A stretch of 64,000 bases of DNA, from the NCBI GenBank assembly GCA_900088475.1, contig FLMG01003947.1:69152-133151 (forward strand), read 5' to 3'. Position 1 is the stretch's first letter. Each line of letters opens with the position of its first letter. Source of the DNA: Hyphochytrium catenoides (Eukaryota > Sar > Hyphochytriomycetes > Hyphochytriales > Hyphochytriaceae). Position numbers and translations under genes: made by a program. Shown in pieces: positions 36,479 to 48,000 of the stretch. The notes under the pieces were generated by a model. The model did not search any database. It worked only from the letters and a program-made list of their open reading frames with translations, and was not told the DNA's origin.

Positions 36479-37376
36479 ATGAGGACAGGGGGGAAGTCCG
36501 TCACCGCCAAGGATCAAATGAGGGATTATCTCTGTAGTACAGTAATCAATAAGCTATTGACAACTCCGGGGGGAGGAGAGAATCAAGAACCAAGGAGCCA
36601 AGAAGAGGGTTTTCGCCTTGCCCTTGACACCAAGAAGTTTGTGCTGGCGTTGTCTGCAAATGAAGCTTTATTAAAAAAAATTATGCAGTTCCCAAAGCTT
36701 CAGAGATCGGTGCGGACATATTTCCGCATCCGCATCCAAGCCCAGAACGCTTGGTAAGAGGGAGATACAGATTCCAGGATTGACAATGAATACACTTGTA
36801 GCAGCTGCCGGGCGTTCTGCCCAAATGCTACCCATGTTTATGTCCCAGACCGCCAGCAGAAGCTCACCATTGCTAACTCATCGTCCCACATCAGTGAGCT
36901 TACTGCAACCGCTGGCGAGGAGTCTACCAAGCGGTACCAAACAACCCTATTATTTTCTTGATTCGCTATTGTTATCTTCTCTTACTCCCTTTTATTCGAT
37001 ACCTCTGCTTGGGCTCCTCTATAACTTGACAGATTTTAACGGCGTGGCTTCCATACTGCCGTCATTAGTCGAGGGCAGTCCTATTCTGGAGGCAATGAAT
37101 AGAAATGCGCGGAAGCCAAGAAGGGTGAGTCGTCAACGAAGAGTGATCTTAAGTGGTGCATATTGCCTGTTAAGAGTGTCCTAAATGCCCTCCCGGTCCT
37201 CTCTGAATACTGTTGGGAGTGGCTCCCTACACCTCCTCGATCTCTAACTAGGGTTCTTCCCATCTCTCGCTTCCTCTGTCTTATTATGGTGCACTTTCTC
37301 CGTCTTTTAGGCAAATCGAGGGAAGCGCCCGGTTTCAAACTGGAGAAGGCGCTCAAAGCGCCCTAAGAGGGTCTAA
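36479..37376 (+). CDS. Small basic protein with CxxC zinc-binding motif, unknown
   Basis: Not recognised. ATG at 36479 (an in-frame frame extends 41 codons further upstream without clear need). Exon 1 contains MRDYLCSTVINKLL, then LLKKIMQFPKLQRSVRTYFR. After an intron the second exon reads WIDNEYTCSSCRAFCPNATH and VYVPDRQQKLTIANSSSH, with three cysteines in a CxxCxxxC arrangement. A third exon gives FNGVASILPSLVEGSPILEA. The last exon (after 37310) is ANRGKRPVSNWRRRSKRPKR with stop at 37376, a strong bipartite-type nuclear localisation signal. The second-exon donor could be GTGAGC at about 36894, which keeps frame, or a later one. Likely a nuclear protein; no function assigned. Confidence 0.6.
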
Positions 37377-37502
37377 GACTGAATAACAACCACCTGCTCT
37401 CGGGCACCACCTCCAGGTAGATTAGGGGATGTGTAACACCGCTGGACAGCTTTTGTCGATGACATTAGTATACAGCTAACACCGCTCAAGAAAGCAGCTA
37501 GA

Positions 37503-39786
37503 TTACATAGTTTGAATCAGTCTGGCGACAATTTCCTTAACCTTACTCTTCTTGTCAAGAAGACCGGGCCCGAAATCCTCTTGCAGTTTGCTGAGCAACA
37601 TTTTTAGCGTGAAGCTTGAGATGTCAATAGACTGCATGATTTCCCTGGTCTTCTCTTCAAGGACCTCATCTATGACACACAACACTCGCGTCAGGGAAAT
37701 CATAAAGGAGAGTACAAGCAGAGGGCTTGCTAGTTACCTAGAATTTCGGTGGACTGCGATGGAGAGGGAGGACTCTGGTGAAGGTGTTCATCGTTAGTCT
37801 CCTCATTTCCCCCCGATGGCTCCTCTTCATCCTCCTCTTCCTCAGAGAGCACGATTCTGTTGACTCTTCGTCTTTGATGAGCTGGTCGAGGCTCTGGGGG
37901 GTGAATGACAAGGTTTATGAGCTTCCGGTGACACAGTAAGGGAGAGCTCTCCTCACCCACCATCTTCATGTGGCTGCTCTGTTCCTTCTTCTCCATCGCA
38001 TTGCAGCGCTCTGTTGGATCTTGTTGTCTCTGCCCTCTTGTCATTGTCACTGCTACTTGGTGATACTGAACAGTAAAAGTTCATGCAAAGGGTTACAGTA
38101 GGGACGTAGCAGTCGGGTCGCTTAGCGATACGTAAGAATTTAAGGCCTGTGACCCTCTTCTTCCGATTTTACGCACCTGAAGAGGCTGGTGGCTGGATGC
38201 TCGCATGAGAAAGCGTGGCGGTCGCTCTTTCGCTCGGCATTTGGCTACTTGCCTCTCTAACTGGTGACGAATAGGTCTCGGTGGCCTCCAGAAGAACTTC
38301 CGTCTGCATCGTACCGCCCGCCCCCGATACTGAGTTGCTGAGACTAGATTCGAAATTCTCCGTTTGAGTGGCTTCCACCTCCATCCTTTCCGTTTGAGGG
38401 TCTTCCACTTCCATTCTTTCCGTTTGAGAGAGATCTTCTCTATAGGAGTCTGCCTCCTTGATAACTCCCTCGTTCTTCTCGGTCTCTTTCGTCTCACTTT
38501 TGTCTCCAAGTGCTCTTGATGAGGAGCTGTCTGCTACTTGTGGGTCCCCAACCTGGGACGCATTGTTTTGCCGTTGCTGTGATGGCCGTTGAGTACTTCG
38601 ATCCATGGCAGTGTATTCATTGATAGTTGCACTTCGATACCTTTTCCTTCAGTTTCTCCAGCGCTCGAGCACGGTTTCTAGCAATGCGCTCTTCCGTGGT
38701 CTCTTGTGACCCGAGTTCTGATTGTAAAGCGGGCTCTGTCTCGGGTTCCACTTGGCGATTGTCTTCCTGCGCAGGGCCGTTAAGTGAGTTACGCAGTAGC
38801 GCTAAAGACAAGCTTGAAAGGAGATGATGTCTAGAACAGCACCGGGAAGCAGTCGTGGCACAACAACCGAGCAATCCCAGCATGCACTAATCGGCCACTG
38901 ACCTCATCCATTCTCATCGATGTAAGTGACGGGACTGGGGGTATATCTCGTGGAGGGAGTCCATTAGCAGCCTGAGGAGACGCAGTTATTGCCTGTCCAT
39001 GTTCACGTTCACCGTCACAACCTACTCTGTATCTCTTATTCTCTCGGTCTTGGAGTTCACATAGGAAGTCCATTACCTACATGTCATAGAGATTACTTCA
39101 ATCGACAAGCAAAGCGGATGAGATCTAATGCCCCAATGTAGCATCACAAGGATAAACACTATGAAAGGCGGACACGCCAATCGGAAACCGGAAGGACCAC
39201 AAAGATACCACGGGACAATGAAGGTGGACTATCACTCACATGTCTCTTTCTCCCATGGCTGCTCTCAATGCGAGCGATCAAGTCTTCAAAGGCCAGTCCG
39301 GGGAAGAGGTCATAAGCCCAATCGCGGTAGCATCCCATCAGTTTTCGAAGATACTGGGACTGAGGCCACCAGGGAAGTGCAAGGTCAATAGAGCGAGCAC
39401 GGTCGACCTATGGGGTGTCCCCTGAGGAGCAATGTCTCACCTCGTATCCAGGGCCCCTATAAGTGACTCTCTTCGGAAACTCTTCATATATTCTTTCAAG
39501 GCCGTTACGCTGGAGTAGGTGAGTGGGTTGAAAGGTAAGTCGTGGTTTTCTGGGCTGTTTGACTTTCACGGCTTCGACTGCTCCAGCCTGAGTCGCTCCA
39601 GGCTGCGTTGATGACGGCCGACCGTTGTCTGTGGCTTCCGCGCCATTGGCAGCTCCTGATAACAACTGTGAGGATAAGCGGATACAAGCAGTCGCATCGG
39701 AGTATCGTACCTATAAGCGACCGGATGTCGTCATCATCGTCGTCCCACACACTATAACGTGTACTGCCGGGTGGAGGAGGAGGCAT
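37503..39786 (-). CDS. TIPIN/Csm3/Swi3-like replication-fork protein, apparently with C-terminal DEK_C domain
   Basis: The N-terminal part matches the TIMELESS-interacting family that stabilises stalled forks. ATG at 39786 gives MPPPPPGSTRYSVWDDDDDD. The Swi3 domain starts RPRLTFQPTHLLQRNGLERI, continues IYEEFPKRVTYRGPGYEV, and in the next exon has KLMGCYRDWAYDLFPGLAF with EDLIARIES. Further exons include MDFLCELQDRENKRY and the Arg/Ala helix RIARNRARALEKLKEK. From there a GTATCG donor and CATCACAG acceptor (about 63 nt) join, in phase, to an acidic Ser/Thr-rich region containing repeated TERMEVE elements. A final exon encodes SFTLKMLLSKLQEDFGPGLL and KSKVKEIVARLIQTM, a DEK C-terminal-type domain. 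The join between the two halves is inferred. Two adjacent genes remain possible. Confidence 0.7.
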
Positions 39787-40216
39787 TCTGCTCAGTCTTG
39801 TTGAACACTATTAGCTTGGCAATTCCACTCCCAATGGCGTTGCTTTGAGACGCTCACTTGTCCAAGCGTTTCTGGGTCACTGGCAGCACTCCTAAGGGAT
39901 CTCTTGGCATACAAGACGGCCTAGATGTCCTGCTTTATCGTGCCGCTACTGCTCGAACCTGCCGGAGATGGCGGGGTGAAGCGAGCATCATTCTACCACT
40001 AACTGGTGATGATCGTCATCTCTGTAGCGTTTCTTTTGTATTTGGCGCGAAAACTATCTATTTATCTAGAATAATAACCAGTCTTCAGATTGGTTCTGGC
40101 TGATAACAACCCCACTATTCTGAATTTACCTTGAGAAGCTTTCTTGATGAGTAAAAGTCTTCTTTCCTTTCTACATCAATAACCAACACAAAGCACTTAC
40201 AAAGTACACAGTTTAT

Positions 40217-41921
40217 TTAATAGCGGCGACCTCCGCCATAGCGATCGCGAGAGCGGCTACGATTGGATCTCCTGCTGTTCTCGCGATAGTCCCTAGAGTC
40301 TCTTCGTCCTCGGGACGCAGAGTCTGTTCGACGATAATGGCGGTCTCTGTCATTATCTCGCCGATCATCTCTTCTACCGTCCCGATTATCTTCTTTGGCT
40401 CTTTCCCTATCCCTGCTGTGCTCCCGGTTGCGGCGCTCATCACGAGCCTCACTTCCTTCGCCTCTACCGTCATTGTTAACACGCTCTCTGCTGCGGCTTC
40501 GACTGTTGCTGGGCTTGGAGTGTTTGCTATCATCCTGGTGATTCTCTAATCTGGAGCCTAGCGCTGACATGCTTTTGGCACTATCACCATTTGATTCCGC
40601 AGGCGAGAGTCCTTGCGATCTGAGCTCCGGGATGCCAACATCCGGGTTGATAGAGCTGCAGCAAGAGTCGCTGAGAAATACAAGGTCGCGGGCCTAATCC
40701 AAACAGAATGCACCTGTATGTCGCCTGAAGCCTTGCCAGGGCAGCAGCTTGTTTAGCTTTCCTATCTTGTTCCCTTTTCGATCCCTAACAAAGTTCAATG
40801 AGAAAGGGTCATGCTCTCATAGCAAGGGTCATAGTCATCACCTTCTTTCTCCCAAAATCGTCGTAACCATCCTCAGCAACTTCATTTTTCGTCCCTGAAG
40901 CCCTGAAGAGAAGCCATAATCAGTGCCATAAAAGTAGTCAGCACTAGGTGGCATATGTGTCCTTACCTTTCTTGACGTTCATTGAAGCCACCGCCAACAC
41001 CATCCCTATGCTCAATCTGAGGAGAAGGCGAGCCACTCCAGTCAGTCAATCAGTCTCTCAACGTAGAGCTCTGCTATTACTCTAGACACCCTACATGCTG
41101 TCCAGGCTTGGGGGCTTTGCACACATTGCACTCTAGTCTCCTCTCCCAATTGACGTTGCCGCACCTTCAGTGATAGGGAATGTTAGGGGTATCGGTAGCT
41201 TTTCCACCAACGAAGAGAGACCACAAGCTTACATTAGACAAGACCAGTCACCCTTTTTGAATAGCCCTGGAGGACCTCCTAGCCCTAGGGAGAGTCGCAG
41301 TTCAAGGTTTAAGCTGTAGGATGGGGTGCGATTGGACATACCTGGCTCTTTTTTCTGAGGTCGCTCAGTTCCAGGTTTTGGTGTCTGGCAGATGTTGCAA
41401 GCGTTACGACGTGCAAAGTTGATGTTTCCGCAACTATGTGCCGGAGATAAGTGTTAGTGCAATGATTTATGTCAGCTGGGTGGGGGCATCGAGGGACTTA
41501 CCCCTCGTTTGGGCATCTCCAATCCCCTTCGCCCATTTGGAATCCTCCTCTCCCAGCGCCACGTCCTCGACCACCACCGGGGAATGACCCACCACTGCCG
41601 GCTAACCCCAGCGGACCCTCACCACCTCCCAATCCTCTGCCTCCGGCACCGCTAGAAAGCGGGGCATCAAGGTCTTGCGCAGAAAAGAGTGGAATGCCTC
41701 CTCCCCGTCCTCGACCTCTACCAGCTGGCGAAGGACCAGCTGCCGGACCAAACCCAGCTGTGTTATCACCGTCATCGTAATGAGGTTGTGGGTGTGCGCT
41801 GTGGCCGGGACCCGTCTCGTGGCCTCCATATTGGGGTGCGTTATGGAATTGTTCGGGTTCTGGTTAATAAGAGTGTTAGCTGGTGCGTCACGAAATCCCG
41901 CGATCGGAACTCACCAGTCAT
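40217..41921 (-). CDS. ZRANB2-like RanBP2-zinc-finger, RS-rich splicing factor
   Basis: RNA-binding protein expected in nuclear speckles. A tiny first exon (ATG at 41921 plus four bases) joins a Gly/Pro/Arg-rich region with GRGRGRGGG repeats. Zinc finger 1 is GDWRCPNEG joined to CGNINFARRNACNICQTPKP. Zinc finger 2 is KKGDWSCLM joined to CGNVNWERRLECNVCKAPKP. Both keep the four cysteines and the asparagine and aromatic residues that read GGU in this family. A following exon has DGYDDFGRKK, a signature shared with ZRANB2. The C-terminal exon (to 40217) is dense in RS, RD and RE dipeptides and ends RDRYGGGRRY. It should act with SR proteins in 5' splice-site choice. Each zinc finger is cut by an intron after its second cysteine, at the same place in both. 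Confidence 0.83.
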
Positions 41922-42553
41922 CTTGTTATGTCTCGACCCTAGTCTTAGTCAATCGGATTAACCTCGAATAGGAACAAATGATCAGCCTCTGCAGGTGAGA
42001 TGCCCACAGAGAACTTTTGCAGACTGTTGCGGTCTAATCACCTGACCTTTCCTTGACATCAAGGGAATCCGCAGATCCGCAGAGATGCAGCGGATTATAA
42101 AAAAGCATGATCAATCACATACACAGAGACCTCACTTCTCCAGACCGAGAGCTGCTAACCGAAGCTCTGCCCTTATTGCGGCTAACGGCTATCCTTATGA
42201 GACAACGATAAACTTACCCCCACCCTATACAGCTGCTAACAGCGCACAGCCATGTCGAAGGTCCCTTGCGTGCTGTTGCTGGTGGAGGTCACCACATCAT
42301 CAGAGTGAAGGTCAGCCCTCCTCATGCTAATAAGAGAGAATAAGAAGAGCTCTATAAGAAGCCTTTCGAAGACTTCTGAAGTCTGAAGCCCCACAGATGA
42401 AAATTGCTGTCACTCATCGTCTTGATCAGATTCCAGACTGCTACAGGGAGCTCACAAAGATTGGAGATCTTGCAGAAGTGCTAAGACTTTGGCGAGACCC
42501 GCTCGAGCACCCACAGGTATAGGAGAGGCAGGAGCACGTGTTGGTCACGAATC
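41922..42553. other. Divergent region between ZRANB2-like gene and epimerase
   Basis: 632 bp. A short + frame at 42400-42525 (MKIAVTHRLDQIPDCYRELT onward, about 42 codons) reads like an ordinary helical protein fragment (GDLAEVLRLWRD) but stands alone and ends before the epimerase ATG. It may be an exon fragment, a relic or leader sequence. Confidence 0.4.
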
Positions 42554-43617
42554 ATGAAGATTTTGGTACTTGGAGGGTCAGGCTTCATCGGTCCCCACTT
42601 CGTCCGAGAGGCCCTGACCAGAGGACATGAGGTCACAGTTTTTAATCGCGGCACGAGTAATGACAGGCTGAAGGAGACAGCAAAAGAGGTAGACGCTGGT
42701 GACCGCTTGGACTTTCTCCTGGGAGATCGCTTGAAGGGAGAGCTAACATCCTTGAATGAAGACGACCAGAGGCAGTGGGATGCCGTCATCGACACGTGCG
42801 CCTATGTACCCCGAGTTGTCCGTGATGTACTGGAAACCCTCAGCCATCGGGTCAAGCTGTATGTTTTTATCTCAACCGTGAGCGTGTACCATGGGCACTG
42901 GGACGTGCATGGACTGGATGAGACGGGCCAATGGCCACTCTAGAGGATAAGACGACTGAAGACATTACCCCTGATACATACGGAGCCCTCAAGGTTCTGT
43001 GTGAAGCGGAGGTAATCAAAGCCACCCGTCCGCAGCACCGCGGAGCGTCGGCGGACTCAGATGGTGTTCCAAGAGCCCAGCACTTAATCTTGCGACCCGG
43101 TATTATCGTGGGCCCTGGTGATAGCACCGATAGGTTCACCTATTGGGTGACGAGAATTGCCGAAGGTGGCGAAGTGCTTGTGGCCGGTAAGGATAGTGCT
43201 CCCGTTCAATACATTGACGTCAGAGATCTTGCTACCTGGACCCTGGAGATTATGGAAAGCCAGACTTCCGGTATTTTCAACTGCGTGGGTCCGCAAGAGC
43301 TGGTGACAATTGCAGACCTACTTACAAGGATTCGAGATATCACGGGCAGTGATGCAAAATTTACATGGGTTGATGAGGGTTATATAGAATCTGAGGGGGT
43401 TAAGCTGCCACTCTGCCTAAAGCCAGAGCAGTACGGAGTGTTCAAAGTCAACAACTCAAAGGCCTTGAAAGCTGGTCTCAAGCTGAGGCCTGACGAGAAT
43501 ATTGTCCGAGACACCTTGCAGTGGAAGCGCCAAAGCAGCCCTAACGAGATGAAGGCTGGCATAAGCAAAGAGAAAGAGGAGGAACTTCTGAGGAAGTGGC
43601 ACGCAGGAGCAGCTTGA
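42554..43617 (+). pseudogene. Intronless NAD-dependent epimerase/reductase, frameshifted
   Basis: Short-chain extended (atypical SDR) protein of the bacterial NAD-epimerase type. ATG at 42554 starts MKILVLGGSGFIGPHFVREA, a complete GGxGFIG dinucleotide-binding loop. VIDTCAYVPRVVRDVLE and FISTVSVYHGHW follow. At about 42928 the frame shifts by one base in a short C run. Coding resumes as ATLEDKTTED with the YGALKVLCE active-site element (Tyr and Lys), then LRPGIIVGPGDSTDRF and YIDVRDLATW to the stop at 43617. A single missing C would restore one frame of about 354 residues, the usual family length, so this may be a sequencing error rather than a true break. It has no introns among intron-rich neighbours, which suggests bacterial ancestry. 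Confidence 0.8.
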
Positions 43618-44086
43618 CAGAGATATTTAGTCACGGCCTCACAGTACAGCTGTGAAAAGGGGCCGCCAGTAATAAAGGTAAGGACACAAGCCCACTTGGA
43701 AGGGCAGAGATATCTGGCGCTTTGTCAACCTCTCCGCTAATGCCTTGAACATTGCTCTAACTCCCTCCTTCCAGTTAAGGTTGTTTCTAGCAGTACAACT
43801 TAAGATTGAGTTAATGCAAGTGGGAGTCTCCTCCATGCTTTGCTCGTCCCTATTGTGGTGCAAATGGACCTCGTTGCGGGGGTGGAGCTCTGAACAGCAA
43901 TTATCTTGAATGTGCTTTGACCAAACTATCGCTTATGTATGTGAGATGCCTCAGCGTTCTAAAGAAGGCAATAGAGGGATCATCGCCGAAGCACATAGTA
44001 AGAACCAATAAGGCTTATAAATAAATAGGTGCATAAGAAATGGCGCTTGGGTTAGGATTGCTATAGCCTTCGTGCCTATCTGCCGC
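43618..44086. other. Intergenic region
   Basis: 469 bp between the epimerase stop and the stop of the next gene. A minus-strand frame (43930-43639) is open for about 97 codons but has no ATG near its start and no recognised motif; not called. Confidence 0.45.
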
Positions 44087-44531
44087 CTAGGTCACAAGTT
44101 CCGCGATCTCGTCGAGTTCTTCAAGATTGAGACCCGACAGCATATCCAGGTGAGACTAGAGTGGCAGAGACTTTGGTACCAAATACTACGAGTCTGTGCT
44201 AAATACGTCACACTGCCTACCTTCTCCGCGACTGCTCTCGCCTTACGAGCACCTTCAGGACCGTAGTATACTCGAAGATATCGCTCGAAAGCTGGCCAGA
44301 AAGCACTACTGTCATCAAATTTTGGGATGTCTCGTGGTCCACTAGCTCTGGTGGCGGAAAACTCCTCACCCTCGACCTATGCAGACCAGAGAGTTGATCA
44401 GTCACCTATGCCTTACGGCTGTAGCGTATACTCAAGCTTCTTACCGTCGAGTTCCATTGGACCCTGCAATAGTTCTTTCTCCTAACTACCTTGTACTTCT
44501 GAAGCTCTTGCTGGAAGGTCTCATAATCCAT
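44087..44531 (-). CDS. Small uncharacterised protein (about 100 residues)
   Basis: Family not recognised. Three exons join in phase: ATG at 44531 gives MDYETFQQELQKYKVVRRKN with CRVQWNST, donor GTAAGA. The second exon (after CATAG) gives FSATRASGPRDIPKFDDSSA and FWPAFERYLRVYYGPEGARK. The third exon gives HLDMLSGLNLEELDEIAELV and stops at 44087. The clean splice signals and steady amino-acid composition on the coding strand argue for a real gene. No signal peptide or membrane helix. The first two elements (a basic strand, then an aromatic helix) suggest a small soluble adaptor, which is inference only. Confidence 0.6.
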
Positions 44532-45022
44532 CTTTCAGCTCGATATTAGAAGTAGTTGTCACGAAGCAGGGCGGAGCTCAGTAAGCTCTGAAGCTCTAAT
44601 GGAGACTTGAGGAAAGTTGTGAGGGGAAGAATCTCAATAACAGCGCTGTAAACTCGAAAACGATGGACTTTGACAATAACAAGCGCCAGCGTGCGCTACA
44701 ATAAAGCACATATAGCGCTTATAGCAGAATGTGCGCACGAAGCGTATTTGGGTATCTACAGGGGTGTGGTTGTGGAGTTGCTGCTTTGGCAATGATCTTC
44801 ATGATCTTCATTAGCGCGAGACCTTCCTCATCCCCATAATTGCCGAGTTCGTACCTCCTGCGCAGCACTTCTTACCTTCGTCTCCTTCCTGCAAGCTTTC
44901 TTTTCTGAAGAGTCCGCTTCACCGTGCTAAGCTGGGAGGCTGGTGCTTGGAAGGAGGGATCATACATTGGAACAGCTGGCTAGCACGGAGCAGCGGCTGG
45001 TAGGGCCGAGAAAGTGCTTACC
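44532..45022. promoter_or_regulatory. Divergent upstream region of the small gene and SYF1
   Basis: About 490 bp between divergent starts. No distinct promoter element could be assigned. Confidence 0.4.
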
Positions 45023-48000
45023 ATGCCCATGGTAACCGAGTCGACTGGCCTGGTTGATGTCAACCAGCTGCTCCAGGTGGAAAGCATTCCCTTACTCAGA
45101 TCTCTTAAATCCTTACACCGACAGTCATCTCATTGTCTGTACACTGCGTAGCTCTTTCTCTCTCAAGTGCTCACAACTATCCTTTACCAATGTCCATTCG
45201 TATAGGACGACAATGACTTTGAGTATGAAGAAGAGTTGGCGCGTGACCCTTACAACCTGAGGGCTTGGTGGCGATATTTGCAGTCTAAGAAGCATGCCAA
45301 ACACCGCGTGCGCTTTCTTATCTACGAAAGAGCAGTTAAAAACCTTCCTCGCAGCTACAAGCTGTGGAAAAACTATCTGGATGACAGGCTTTCGCAGGTG
45401 ATTGCAGCTTACCTTGACTTGCGATACCAGGCTTTCTTCTCTTTGTCTACCCTCCGCTCTCTGCCAGGATCCAAGCATCATCACCCTGCATAGCGATAAA
45501 ATTCGCTGATATGTCCGCTAGGTTTTGCTTCCCTTCTCCTAGCCTTTTCTCATCACAATCTGGCCCTCATAGTTCTCGCTGCTACTTCACGTTGCTGAGT
45601 CTTTGTCACATTTCTATACTCCTGTACTATGATCTCGCCCTCTCAGGCAAAGTTCCGGTCGGTTGCGGATAAGAAGTGCGTTATACTGGTGAACTGTTAT
45701 GAGCGTGCGCTGGTGCACCTCCACAAGATGCCAAGGATCTGGTAGGACCAGGAACACGCATGGCAAACTAGAGTTCAAGGCGGCGCTAATTGCCATTTGT
45801 CTTTCCTTCTGCCTTTTGTTCTTGCCACCGCGATTTGCGCCATCCCGGTGTGGCGATGCTCTCGTCAGGCTGGACTATTGTAACTTTCTCATGCATCTGA
45901 AGAAGATCACTGCTGCCCGAAGGGCCTTCGATCGGGCCTTGCAGGTATATGAGATGGGGTGACACCTAGTTAGAGCTGTCTTGCGTCCAAGTCTCCCTTC
46001 TTCAACTGTCATGCGGCATGGTCTGCTCGCTTCTACCCTCGCCCTGCTTCCACTAACCGCCTGTTGACGGTACTCTATGCCTTTGCGCCACTCCCAAGGC
46101 CTTACCGATAACTCAACACAACCTGGTGTGGGACCTGTATATAAAGTGCGTGAAGGAGATGGGAATCTGGCAGACTGGAGTTAGAGTGTACTCTAGATAT
46201 CTGCAGTACGATAATGGTGCCAGAGAGGACTTTGTGGACTATCTAATGTAAGTTTTGGATCAAGGATAGGAGTTGAGTGACGTATGAGCTCTTCATAATC
46301 ACTGTCTTCGTGGTACAAACGGCTGCTCCTATCCACTTTGTTCTTAAAGGCAGTGTCCTCTCGAAACAACTAGATTTCTTTATACCAGTCTTTAGACTCT
46401 GTCGTTTTCTTACCTTCTTTTCTCCTGGGAGACAGCTCTGCTCTCTAAGTAGTCCAGCGGGGTTGGCTAATCAGACTACTATTACCTAACTAGGAGCATG
46501 AAGCAGTTTGGCGAGGCTGCTCGTCAATTATCTATTATCTGCAGTGACGACAACTTCATCTCCAAGAACGGAAGGACGAGACACCAACAGTGGATGGCTC
46601 TTTGTACTCTAGTTGCCAAGCACCCGGACAAGGTCCCCAAGGATCTCAATGTGGAGGCCATCATTCGTGCTGGATTCAGGTGCGACTGTTGACCCTTCTT
46701 CTGATCCCATCGGCTCCCTGTGTTTTAGGGCCAACCTCTTCGACTGGCGCCGCTGTATATTTATTCTTTGCCTTTCCCTTGGTTCCCAAGGCGATTTACC
46801 GATGAGGTAGGGCGGCTATGGTGTACTTTGGCAGATTATTACATTCGGCTCGGGCAATTCGAAAGCGCAAGGGACGTGTATGAGGAAGGCATTACCACCG
46901 TAATGACGGTATGTCTCTGACTCTTGCCTGAATACCTTCTTCTTCTTAGTGTTTTGGACCTACATCTTGCCATGGCCCTGTCTTGACCCTATCCTATTAA
47001 GATAGTAGTCATGTCCCGGAATAACAATGGTCTTTTCTCCCATCTCTACATCTCTGTGGGCGTCCACGGACGACCATATGGCATTCTAGGTTAGGGACTT
47101 CAGTATGATCTTTGATGCTTACGCCCAGTTTGAGGAGAGCATGATCAGGGCCAAGATGGAGTTGGTAGAGAATCCTGAGGATGAGGAGGAAGAGGATGAG
47201 GAACAGGATGGCGCAGAGGCGACCGAAGACGTAGAGTTCAGATTAGCTCGCCTGGAGCATCTAATGGACAGGCGACCAGTCTTGCTCAGCTCTGTTTTGC
47301 TTAGACAAAACCCTCACAATGTCGCCGAGTGGCTGAAGAGAGTGAAGCTATTCAAGGATGATCCAACAAAGGTATGAACCGCGACTACAGCGTGAAACTT
47401 TAGAGAATGGTCCGCTCTGGTCGAGGACGACAGGGTTGAGAGGTGATAGAATTGACAATCGAGAGATCTTAGAAGAAGGGGAGTGTTCGAGGTAGGGAAG
47501 TACGAGAAGTGCTGGCCTCTTAGGCCTGTGAAAGAGTAGAATCGTAGGAGGGAAAGCAATGGAGGCCCCGCACCTCTTTGGCTTTGGCTATCGGTGACGT
47601 TCCTTAATCACTCCGGCGCTCTTCCGCTTCTCTGTCACGCTCTTCTGCAGGTGATCATCACTTTCACTGAGGCGGTTAAGACTGTAGATCCTCAGCAAGC
47701 CGTCGGAAAACTGCACAGCTTGTGGGTGAAATTTGCCAAGTACTATGAAGAGCATGAAGACATCGCCAATGCGCGTGTCATATTCCAAAAAGCCAGTCTA
47801 GTGCCGTACAGAAGTGTTGAGGAGCTGGCTGTGCTCTATTGCGAGTGGGTTGAGATGGAATTGCGCCATGAGGCTTACAAAGATGCACTGCGCGTCATTC
47901 GGGAGGCTACTAAAGAGCCAGCAGGGGGAGTGGGAAGCGTCCGTATCATCTCCAAGGTAAGCAGACTTACATGCCTTCAGTTTACCTCTTTGCGCCTGTC

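Noticed and set aside
38606-38617. Reading the TIPIN-like model as ending at the in-frame stop with a new gene starting 11 bases later
   Set aside because: Such spacing is implausible for two spliced genes, and a phase-compatible intron of about 63 nt explains the change of frame; kept as an alternative only.
42085-42330. 81-codon + frame upstream of the epimerase
   Set aside because: Irregular composition, several equally open alternatives, no family resemblance.
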